DNA of 43,036 nucleotides, taken from assembly GCA_023458315.1 (NCBI GenBank), contig JAEXAH010000121.1:1-43036 (forward strand), given 5' to 3'. The DNA comes from Pseudomonadota bacterium (GTDB lineage Bacteria > Pseudomonadota > Alphaproteobacteria > Rhodospirillales > Magnetospirillaceae). A program made the translations under genes and the position numbers. Shown piece after piece: positions 6,974 to 13,858 of the stretch (position 1 is the stretch's first letter; each line of letters starts with the position of its first letter). The notes beneath the pieces were generated by a model, which worked only from the letters and a program-made list of their open reading frames with translations, ran no database searches and was not told the DNA's origin.

Positions 6974-8101
6974 TCAGCCGACCAGCGCGGGGTGGACGAT
7001 CTGGCCGTCACGGGTCACGCACGACCCCTTCAGGATTTCGTCTTCCCAATTGAACTTCAGGGTGCTGCTTTCCTTGTCCACCAGCGGGGTGATGAAGTTC
7101 AGCAGGTTCTTGGCGAACAGGGTCGAGGCATCGACGGCCAGACGGGCGGGCACGTTGCCGTGGCCGACCAGGGTGACGCCATGCTTGACCACCACCTTGT
7201 CGAATTCGGACAGCGGGCAATTGCCGCCCGCTTCCACCGCCAGATCGACGATGACCGAGCCGGGGCGCATGCCCTTGACCATGTCCTCGGTGATCAGCAC
7301 CGGGGCGGGCTTGCCGGGGATCAGCGCGGTACAGATGGCGATGTCGGTCTTGGCCAACACCTCGGCGATCTTGGCCGCCTGCTTGCGCTTGTACTCCTCG
7401 CCCATTTCCTTGGCGTAGCCGCCAGCGGTTTCGGCGTCCTTGGTCGCCTCGGGGTCGACCTCGACGAACTTGCCGCCCAGGGATTCCACCTGTTCCTTGA
7501 CGGCGGGGCGCACGTCGAAGGCATGGACCACGCCGCCCAGCCGCTTGGCGGTGGCGATGGCCTGAAGACCGGCGACACCGGCGCCCAGCACCAGGAAGCG
7601 CGCGGGCGCCACCGTACCGGCGGCGGTCATCATCATGGGCACGCCGCGCTTGAATTCATGGACGGCGTCCAGCACCGCCTTGTAGCCCGCCAGATTGGCC
7701 TGGGACGACAGGATATCCATGGATTGCGCGCGGGTGATGCGCGGCACCAGTTCCATGGCGAAGGCCGTCACCTTGCGCTCGGCCAGCTTCTGGACCATGT
7801 CCTTGTTGGTCAGGGCGGCCAGACCGGCGATCAGCACGGCGCCTTCCTTGAACAGGGCGATTTCCTCGTCGGTCGGGCGCTGGATCTTCAGCACCACGTC
7901 GGCGCCGAAGGCGGCGGCCGCGTCGGCGGCGATGGTGGCCCCGGCATCCTGATAGACGGCATCGGCGATGGACGCGCCCTCACCGGCGCCAGTTTCCACC
8001 ACCACCTCGAACCCCATCTGGACGTACTTCTTGACCGTGTCGGGCGAGGCGGCGACCCGCGCCTCGCCGGCGCGACGCTCCTTCGGTATGGCAATCTTCA
8101 T
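6974..8101 (-). CDS. pntAA: NAD(P) transhydrogenase subunit alpha part 1 (NAD-binding)
   Basis: 375-residue soluble domain I that binds NAD(H). It opens with MKIAIPKERRAGEARVAASP, shared with alanine dehydrogenases. The Rossmann fingerprint is VLGAGVAGLQAIATAKRLGG, followed by AFDVRP, the acidic residue that selects NAD. The SSQANLAGYKAV loop near residue 130 and GSVIVDLAVEAGGNCPLS near residue 295 are conserved. Together with PntAB and PntB it makes NADPH from NADH at the expense of the proton gradient. It is the first gene of the operon; AGGGGA precedes the ATG. The 288 bp upstream hold no other gene, and I find no clear promoter consensus there. Confidence 0.97.
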   Translation of the reverse strand: MKIAIPKERRAGEARVAASPDTVKKYVQMGFEVVVETGAGEGASIADAVYQDAGATIAADAAAAFGADVVLKIQRPTDEEIALFKEGAVLIAGLAALTNKDMVQKLAERKVTAFAMELVPRITRAQSMDILSSQANLAGYKAVLDAVHEFKRGVPMMMTAAGTVAPARFLVLGAGVAGLQAIATAKRLGGVVHAFDVRPAVKEQVESLGGKFVEVDPEATKDAETAGGYAKEMGEEYKRKQAAKIAEVLAKTDIAICTALIPGKPAPVLITEDMVKGMRPGSVIVDLAVEAGGNCPLSEFDKVVVKHGVTLVGHGNVPARLAVDASTLFAKNLLNFITPLVDKESSTLKFNWEDEILKGSCVTRDGQIVHPALVG

Positions 8102-8389
8102 TATCGTTATCCCCTAATCGAGAGACGGGCTGCCTTTTTCATGGACAGACGGGCGCTGGCGCAATTTTACATCACTCCAAAGCCCGCTACCTATCGTTTT
8201 GTTTCGTCACTTCGGCATGCTTCACCCTGTCCGGCGGCTGTTGTGCAGCGCACCATCCCACCCGATTACACCAGTTCGGCACCCGAGGCGAGGGGATCAT
8301 GCAGACTATGCCGTCTGGGTAGTTGACAGGGGATGTCTTATGCCTGCCCCAAGGGGTGGGGCGGTTCCGCCACCCCACCCTGCCCGGGA

Positions 8390-10168
8390 TTACATGGCCT
8401 CCAACTCGTCGATGAAGCCCAGCACCACGTCCAGGCCCTGACGCCAGAAGGCCGGGTCGGAGGCGTCGAGGCCGAAGGGGGCCAGCAACTCCTTGTGGCG
8501 GTGGACGCCGCCCGCCCGCAGCATCTCCAGATACTTGGCCGGGAAGTCCTGCACCGCGCCGCTGCGGTGGACCGAATACAGCGAGTTCACCAGGCAATCG
8601 CCGAACGCGTAGGCGTAGACGTAGAACGGCGAATGGATGAAGTGCGGGATATAGGTCCAGAACCAGCGGTATTCGTCACCAAAGCGCAGGGCCGGGCCGA
8701 GGGAATCGGTCTGCACCGACATCCACAGCTCGGCGATGCGTTCGGCGGGCAATTCGCCGCGGCGGCGTTCGTCGTGCACCAGACATTCGAACTGGTAGAA
8801 GGCGATCTGGCGGACCACGGTGTTCAGCATGTCCTCGACCTTGCCCGCCAGCATGGCCTTACGCCGCGCCGGATCGGTTTCGGCCGCCAGCATGGACTGG
8901 AAGGTCAGCATCTCGCCGAACACCGAGGCGGTTTCCGCCAGGGTCAGCGGCGCGCCCGACATCAGGCCGCCCTGCCCCGCCGCCAGCACCTGATGCACGC
9001 CGTGGCCCAGTTCATGGGCCAGGGTCATGATGTCGCGGGTCTTGCCCTGGAAATTGACCAGCAGATAGGGATGCACGGTGGTCACGGTGGGGTGGGCGAA
9101 GGCGCCGGGGCTCTTGCCCGGCCGCACCGGGGCGTCGATCCAGTTGCTGTCGAAGAAGCGTTTGCCCACCGCCGCCATGTCGGGGCTGAACGAGGCATAG
9201 GCGCCCAGCACGGTGTCGCGGGCCTGGTCCCAGGTATAGGTGCGGTCGCTGTCGGTGGGCAGCGGCGCGTTGCGGTCCCAGTAATCCAGCTTGTCCACGC
9301 CGAACCACTTGGCCTTGAGGGCATAATAGCGATGGCTGAGTTGGCCGTAACAGCCCTTGACCGCCGCCGCCAGGGCGTCCACCACCTCGTCCTCGACCTG
9401 ATTGGACAGGTTGCGGAAGGATTGCGGGCGCGGGTATTTGCGCCACTTGTCCTCGATCTCCTTGGACTTGGCCAGGGTGTTGGTGATCAGCGCGAACAGC
9501 GGCGCGTTGTCGCCCAGCACCTTGCCCAGGGTCTGGGCCGCCGCCTTGCGGGTGGCGGGGTCGCGGTCGCTCATCAGATGCAGCGCCTCGGCCGAGGTCA
9601 GCGACTTGTCACCCAGCGGAAAGCGCAGCCGGGCCATGGTTTCGTCGAACAGGCGGCTCCAGGCGGCATGGCCGGTGACGGATTGTTCGTGCAGCAATTG
9701 CTCGACCTCGTCGGACAATTGGTGCGGCCGGTACATGCGCACGTCGCGCAGCCACGGCCCGTAATGCCTGGCCTTGGCCGAAGACAGCTTGGCCGCCAGC
9801 ACGTCGTCGTCCAACCGGTTCAGTTCCAGGGTGAAGAACAGGGTGTGGCTGGAAATCTCCGTCACCCGTTCCTGGATGCCTTGGAAAAAGCGGCCGCGCT
9901 CGGGGTCGGTCTGGTTGCCCGCGTACAGCAATTGGGCATAGCTGGCGGCGCGGTACATGATCTCGCCGATGCGTTCGTATTCGGCGATGGCGTCGCCCAG
10001 GGCATCACCGTCCATCTCGGCCAGATGCCCGGCATAGGTGTCCTGGAAATCGCGCGCCGCCCGCTCGACCCCCGCCAAATCGGCCTCAAGCTCCGGCGAA
10101 TCGGGCGCCGGGTAAAGGTCGGACAGATCCCATTCGGGGAGGGTGCCGAGGTTCTCGATGACGGTCAT
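8390..10168 (-). CDS. pepF: oligoendopeptidase F, M3 family zinc peptidase
   Basis: 592-residue cytosolic zinc metallopeptidase of family M3 that cuts short peptides. The zinc motif HELGH is at residues 385-389 (LAHELGHGVHQ), with the downstream Glu helix LAETASVFGEM. NFQGKTRDIMTL precedes it, and FHSPFYVYAYAFGDCLV-like residues (HSPFYVYAYAFGD) near the C-terminus are the usual substrate-binding Tyr/His region. Length is typical. ATG at 10168 has AGGAG 7 nt upstream. The minus frame stays open far beyond this start, opposite the acyl-CoA synthetase gene, but that extension is antisense shadow. The gene is divergent from the acyl-CoA synthetase across 126 bp. A GC stem (8354-8361 with 8373-8380) lies behind it but lacks a T-run. 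Confidence 0.95.
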   Translation of the reverse strand: MTVIENLGTLPEWDLSDLYPAPDSPELEADLAGVERAARDFQDTYAGHLAEMDGDALGDAIAEYERIGEIMYRAASYAQLLYAGNQTDPERGRFFQGIQERVTEISSHTLFFTLELNRLDDDVLAAKLSSAKARHYGPWLRDVRMYRPHQLSDEVEQLLHEQSVTGHAAWSRLFDETMARLRFPLGDKSLTSAEALHLMSDRDPATRKAAAQTLGKVLGDNAPLFALITNTLAKSKEIEDKWRKYPRPQSFRNLSNQVEDEVVDALAAAVKGCYGQLSHRYYALKAKWFGVDKLDYWDRNAPLPTDSDRTYTWDQARDTVLGAYASFSPDMAAVGKRFFDSNWIDAPVRPGKSPGAFAHPTVTTVHPYLLVNFQGKTRDIMTLAHELGHGVHQVLAAGQGGLMSGAPLTLAETASVFGEMLTFQSMLAAETDPARRKAMLAGKVEDMLNTVVRQIAFYQFECLVHDERRRGELPAERIAELWMSVQTDSLGPALRFGDEYRWFWTYIPHFIHSPFYVYAYAFGDCLVNSLYSVHRSGAVQDFPAKYLEMLRAGGVHRHKELLAPFGLDASDPAFWRQGLDVVLGFIDELEAM

Positions 10169-10294
10169 GCAGTGACTCCTGGTCCGGGAACGGGATATGG
10201 GTATGATCATGGCAATGGCCAAATGGCGACACGCGCTATCAAACGGCGCAGCGGCCGCGTAATCAAGAGCCAGCATCTTGTCCAGGGAGCGGGT

Positions 10295-12085
10295 ATGCCC
10301 ATCGATTCCGACATTTGCCAGAACGTCACCACCCTGTTCATGGCCCAGGCCGAGGCCAAGGGCGACGCCCCCTTCCTGTGGGCCAAGCTGGACGGCGCCT
10401 GGGTGCCGCGATCGTGGGCCGAGGTGCGCGCCGACGTGCTGGATCTGGCAGCCGGGCTGCACGCTTTGGGGCTGCAACCGGGCGACCGCGTCATGCTGGT
10501 GTCGGAAAACCGGCCGGAATGGGCCATCGCCGATCTGGCGGTGATGTGCGCGGGCGGCGTGACCGTGCCCGCCTACACCACCAACACCCCGGCCGACCAC
10601 CTGCACATCCTGAACAATTCCGGGGCGCGCTTCGTCGTCACCTCGACCCGTGCCCTGACGGAAAAGGTCATGGCCGCCGCGTGGCAGGCCAGCGCACCGC
10701 CGACGGTGATCGCCATCCAGCCGCCCGAGGTCAAGCAATCCAGCGGCGGCGGGCTGATTTCCTGGGCCGACGTGCTGGTGCTGGGCCGGTCGGGCCAAGG
10801 CGGGCTGGCCGCCAGCATGGCGGCGGCGGCGCGCAACGATGCCGCCTGCATCATCTATACCTCGGGCACCGGCGGCGCCCCGCGCGGTGTGGTGCTGTCG
10901 CACGGCGCGCTGTTGTCCAACGCCAAGGGCGCGCGGCGGCTGGTGGAAAGCATCACCGACGGCGACGACGTGTTCCTGTCGTTCCTGCCGCTGTCCCATG
11001 CCTATGAGCACACGGCGGGCCTGATCCTGCCCATCCTGATCGGCGCCCAGATCTATTACGCCGAAAGCATCGAGGCGCTGGTGCCCAACATGGCCGAGGC
11101 ACGGCCGACCATCATGACCGCCGTGCCCCGCCTGTACGAGATGATGCGGGTGCGCATCCTGCACAATCTGCGCCGCCAGAGCGCCATCAAACGGGCATTG
11201 TTCGAGGCCACGGTGGCCCTGGGCAGCAAGCGCTATCACCAGGGCAGGCTTGGCCCCATCGACTCGCTGGTGGACCGGGTGCTGGAACGGCTGGTGCGCG
11301 ACAAAGTGCGCGACCGCTTCGGCGGCCGTCTGGCGGCCATGGTGTCGGGCGGCGCGCCGCTGGCCTTCGACATCGGGCTGTTCTTCACCGCGCTGGGCGT
11401 GCGCATCCTGCAAGGCTATGGCCAGACCGAGGCGGCGCCGGTGATCTGCGCCAACCATCCCCACAAGATCAAGATCGACACCGTCGGCCCCGCCCTGGAC
11501 GGCGTCGAGGTGCGCATCGCCCAGGACGGCGAAATCCTGGTGCGCGGCGAAAACGTCATGCTGGGCTATTGGAACGACCCGGCGGGCACCGCCCAGGTGC
11601 TGCGCGACGGCTGGCTGCACACCGGCGACATCGGCGAGCTGGATTCCGACGGCTATCTGAAGATCACCGACCGCAAGAAGGACATCATCGTCAATTCCGG
11701 CGGCGACAACGTCTCGCCGCAGCGGGTCGAGGGCTTCCTGACCCTGGCCCCCGAAATCGCCCAGGCCATGGCCCACGGCGACCGCCGCCCCCATCTGGTG
11801 GCGCTGGTGGTGCCCGATGCCGAATGGGCGGCGGGCTGGGCGCGCGACCACGGCAAGGCGCCCGACCTTGCCATCCTGGTCGAGGATGCGGAATTCCGTC
11901 AGGCCATGCAGCAGGCGGTGGAACGGGTCAACAAGGGCCTGTCCACCATCGAGAAGGTGCGCAAGATCGTGCTGGCCGCCGAGGGCTTCACCACCGACAA
12001 CGGCATGCTGACCCCGACCATGAAAATCCGCCGCCACGTCATCCGCAAGACCTATGGCGAGCAATTGGAGGCGTTGTACGGGTAA
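10295..12085 (+). CDS. AMP-dependent acyl-CoA synthetase, long-chain type
   Basis: 596-residue adenylate-forming enzyme that activates a fatty acid with ATP and joins it to CoA. Motifs in order are CIIYTSGTGGAPRGVVLSHG (the P-loop-like motif, with Gly for the second Thr and Arg for Lys), FLPLSHAYE, the VSGGAPL and GYGQTE block, DGWLHTGDIGELDSDGYL, ITDRKKDIIVNSGGDNVSP (hinge), and LTPTMKIRR with the C-terminal catalytic Lys. The insertion after SHAYE and the overall length fit the long-chain FadD/FAA group rather than short-chain enzymes. ATG at 10295 follows GGGAG by 6 nt. It is followed by an inverted pair of REP-like palindromes. I do not assign a gene symbol, because Rhodospirillales carry many paralogues. 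Confidence 0.92.
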   Translation: MPIDSDICQNVTTLFMAQAEAKGDAPFLWAKLDGAWVPRSWAEVRADVLDLAAGLHALGLQPGDRVMLVSENRPEWAIADLAVMCAGGVTVPAYTTNTPADHLHILNNSGARFVVTSTRALTEKVMAAAWQASAPPTVIAIQPPEVKQSSGGGLISWADVLVLGRSGQGGLAASMAAAARNDAACIIYTSGTGGAPRGVVLSHGALLSNAKGARRLVESITDGDDVFLSFLPLSHAYEHTAGLILPILIGAQIYYAESIEALVPNMAEARPTIMTAVPRLYEMMRVRILHNLRRQSAIKRALFEATVALGSKRYHQGRLGPIDSLVDRVLERLVRDKVRDRFGGRLAAMVSGGAPLAFDIGLFFTALGVRILQGYGQTEAAPVICANHPHKIKIDTVGPALDGVEVRIAQDGEILVRGENVMLGYWNDPAGTAQVLRDGWLHTGDIGELDSDGYLKITDRKKDIIVNSGGDNVSPQRVEGFLTLAPEIAQAMAHGDRRPHLVALVVPDAEWAAGWARDHGKAPDLAILVEDAEFRQAMQQAVERVNKGLSTIEKVRKIVLAAEGFTTDNGMLTPTMKIRRHVIRKTYGEQLEALYG

Positions 12086-12104
12086 ATCCCAGGCCTCTTT
12101 CTTG

Positions 12105-12210
12105 GCGTCACACCCGCGAAAGCGGGTGTCCATGTTGGGGCAAGCTTATAACTTTGCCGCACTATAATTGAGTGGCGGATGCATGGATTCCCGCTTGCGC
12201 GGGAATGACG
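12105..12210. repeat. inverted pair of REP-like palindromes (units A and B)
   Basis: Unit A (12105-12134, plus) reads gcgtc, arm acacccgc (12110-12117), loop gaaa, arm gcgggtgt (12122-12129), ccatg. Unit B (12182-12210, minus) has arms attcccgc (12187-12194) and gcgggaat (12199-12206). Its loop in the unit orientation is gcaa. The two units face each other across 47 nt, as in REPIN-type doublets. The same unit recurs at 39.1 and 39.5 kb. They sit between two convergent genes and may also end transcription. Confidence 0.85.
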
Positions 12211-12226
12211 GGGAGGCCGCAGCCTG

Positions 12227-12406
12227 TTAGTGCCGCGCGTCGGACAGGCGCAGCAGCACCAGATTCATGCTTTCGCGGATGGCCGGGAAATCCCGGCAGA
12301 CGTCGTGCGCCAGATGGCGGGCGGCGTCGCGGTCGAATTCCTGGCCATGGGCTTCGGCATCCAGCAGGCTGGTCAATGCCTCCAGCTTGGACAGATCCAG
12401 TTCCAT
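12227..12406 (-). CDS. 59-residue hypothetical protein
   Basis: A small acidic soluble protein (MELDLSKLEALTSLLDAEAH... ending LVLLRLSDARH), probably all-helical, with a Leu-heptad-like first helix. ATG at 12406 has GGAGA 7 nt upstream. I do not recognise a family. It lies 79 bp downstream of another small minus-strand gene and may share its transcript. Coding is supported by the ribosome site and compact folding-like composition only; a longer upstream in-frame extension has shadow-like composition. Confidence 0.6.
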   Translation of the reverse strand: MELDLSKLEALTSLLDAEAHGQEFDRDAARHLAHDVCRDFPAIRESMNLVLLRLSDARH

Positions 12407-12485
12407 GATCTTTCTCCGTATTCGCCTGGAATCATCCTGCGCCCGGCCCATCGCCGCCGCAATCGGGCGAAGGCCCGAGCCGGGA

Positions 12486-12671
12486 TCAGATCGCCGTCTG
12501 CGGCGCTTCGGCACGGGTATCGGCCTCGGCCGCCGCCAGCGCCGCCGGGGGAACGTCGTCGGCGGCAAGGGGCGAGTGCAACTTCTTACGGCAATGCCGG
12601 ATTCCAGCGTGCAGGATCTCGTCACGCAACAGGATGTCCGACCACGAAGCCCCTTTTCTGCGCAGAAACAT
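12486..12671 (-). CDS. 61-residue hypothetical protein
   Basis: Begins MFLRRKGASWSDILLRDEIL, a basic amphipathic N-terminal half with a HAGIRHCRKK stretch, and ends in an Ala/Pro/Glu-rich tail. The start at 12671 is chosen because GGAGG lies exactly 7 nt upstream, the best ribosome site in the neighbourhood. The open frame upstream runs through the terminator palindrome and is not credible. No family recognised. It is possibly co-transcribed with the 59-residue gene downstream. Confidence 0.5.
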   Translation of the reverse strand: MFLRRKGASWSDILLRDEILHAGIRHCRKKLHSPLAADDVPPAALAAAEADTRAEAPQTAI

Positions 12672-12747
12672 GTCCGGCCTCCACATCGTGGGTTGCACCA
12701 CAACCAAAGCAAGGGGCGGGCCACATGCTGCGTCGCGCAAAAACGCC

Positions 12748-12775
12748 AAAGGCCGCCCCGATCGGGGCGGCCTTT
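12748..12775 (-). terminator. terminator of the epimerase gene
   Basis: A perfect 13-bp palindromic stem (aaaggccgccccg, 12748-12760, with 12763-12775; two-base centre). Reading on the minus strand, T5 follows within 6 nt. It lies 40 bp past the epimerase stop and insulates the small genes beyond. Confidence 0.85.
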
Positions 12776-12814
12776 GCCGGTTTTCTGACCAATCTGCCCA
12801 CAAAATGGGCGACA

Positions 12815-13795
12815 TTAGACCTTGTGATACTTTTTGAACCACTCGACGAATTTCGGCACGCCCACCGAAATGGGCGTGGTCGGCGCATAGCCGACGTCGC
12901 GGGCGATGGCGTCGATGTCGGCATAGGTTTCCTTGACGTCGCCCGGCTGCATGGGCTCGAACTTGTACTCGGCCTTGATGCCCAGATTGCTTTCCACCAT
13001 GCCGACGAAATCCATCAGCCGTTCGGAACGGTTGTTGCCGATGTTGTAGACCCGGGCGGGCGGCGTGGTGCCGTCGTCGGCCATGGGATTGTCGTGCACG
13101 CCGACGATGCCGGACACGATGTCATCGACGAAGGTGAAGTCACGGCGCATGTCGCCGTTATTGAAGATGGTGATGGGCTGACCATCCAGAATGGCCTTGG
13201 CGAACAGATAGGCCGCCATGTCCGGGCGCCCCCACGGACCGTAGACGGTGAAGAAGCGCAACCCGGTGGTGGGGATGCGGTACAGGTGGGAATAGCAATG
13301 GCTCATCAATTCGCCCGCGCGCTTGGTGGCGGCGTACAGCGAGATGGGCTGATCCACCCGGTCCTCGACCGAGAACGGCAGCTTGGTGTTGGCGCCATAG
13401 ACCGAGGACGAGCTGGCATAGACGAAGTGCTGGCACTTGTCGTTGGCCCGCGCCAGTTCCAGCATGACCAGATGCCCCTCGATGTTCGAGTGGGTGTAGT
13501 CGTGCGGCGCCTTCAGCGAATGGCGCACCCCGGCCTGAGCAGCCAGGTTGATATAGCTGGTGATGTCGGGATGGGCCGCCGCCACCGCGGCCATGGCGGC
13601 GCGATCGGCGATGTCGGCACGCAGAAAGGTGAAGCCGGAACGGCCGACCAGTTGCGCCAGCCGCGCCTCTTTCAGCGCCGGATCGTAATAGGCGTTCATG
13701 TTGTCCACGCCCACCACCGTCTCCCCCCGCTCCAGAAGACGCAGGCAGGTATGGAAGCCGATGAAGCCGGCGGCGCCGGTGACGAGAACGGTCAT
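12815..13795 (-). CDS. NAD-dependent epimerase, UDP-glucuronate 4-epimerase-like
   Basis: 326-residue extended short-chain dehydrogenase. It has the Rossmann GAAGFIG (residues 7-13), the cofactor-binding VDNMNAYYDPALK, the NLAAQAGVRHS block, the catalytic Ser in ASSSSVYG and the catalytic YAATK. The NMNAYYD and QAGVRHS blocks plus RFFTVYGPWGRPDMA are typical of UDP-glucuronate to UDP-galacturonate epimerases, which supply lipopolysaccharide or capsule synthesis. The exact sugar is inferred. It is a single gene with its own terminator, 63 bp from the convergently placed end of the FecR-RTX gene on the same strand, and could be read from that transcript. Confidence 0.88.
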   Translation of the reverse strand: MTVLVTGAAGFIGFHTCLRLLERGETVVGVDNMNAYYDPALKEARLAQLVGRSGFTFLRADIADRAAMAAVAAAHPDITSYINLAAQAGVRHSLKAPHDYTHSNIEGHLVMLELARANDKCQHFVYASSSSVYGANTKLPFSVEDRVDQPISLYAATKRAGELMSHCYSHLYRIPTTGLRFFTVYGPWGRPDMAAYLFAKAILDGQPITIFNNGDMRRDFTFVDDIVSGIVGVHDNPMADDGTTPPARVYNIGNNRSERLMDFVGMVESNLGIKAEYKFEPMQPGDVKETYADIDAIARDVGYAPTTPISVGVPKFVEWFKKYHKV

Positions 13796-13858
13796 GAAGC
13801 GATCCCACGACAGAGAACAGTGAAGACCGCCCTCATATAGCGTGCCCGGCGGCGGAAA

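Noticed and set aside
5134..8326. Two long plus-strand frames rich in His, Gln, Gly and Asp
   Set aside because: Shadows of the pnt operon on the opposite strand.
8323..8328. TTGACA as a -35 box on the plus strand
   Set aside because: No -10 at a proper distance, and the next gene in that direction lies nearly 2 kb away behind a minus-strand gene.
8354..8380. GC stem downstream of pepF as a terminator
   Set aside because: Only 8 bp, with no T-run on either strand; too weak to list as a feature.
8333..10294. Long plus-strand extension upstream of the acyl-CoA synthetase
   Set aside because: Antisense shadow of pepF; the synthetase has its own ribosome site and family start at 10295.
10169..12133. 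Long minus-strand extension of the pepF frame
   Set aside because: Antisense shadow of the acyl-CoA synthetase, without protein-like composition; pepF begins with a family-typical start at 10168.
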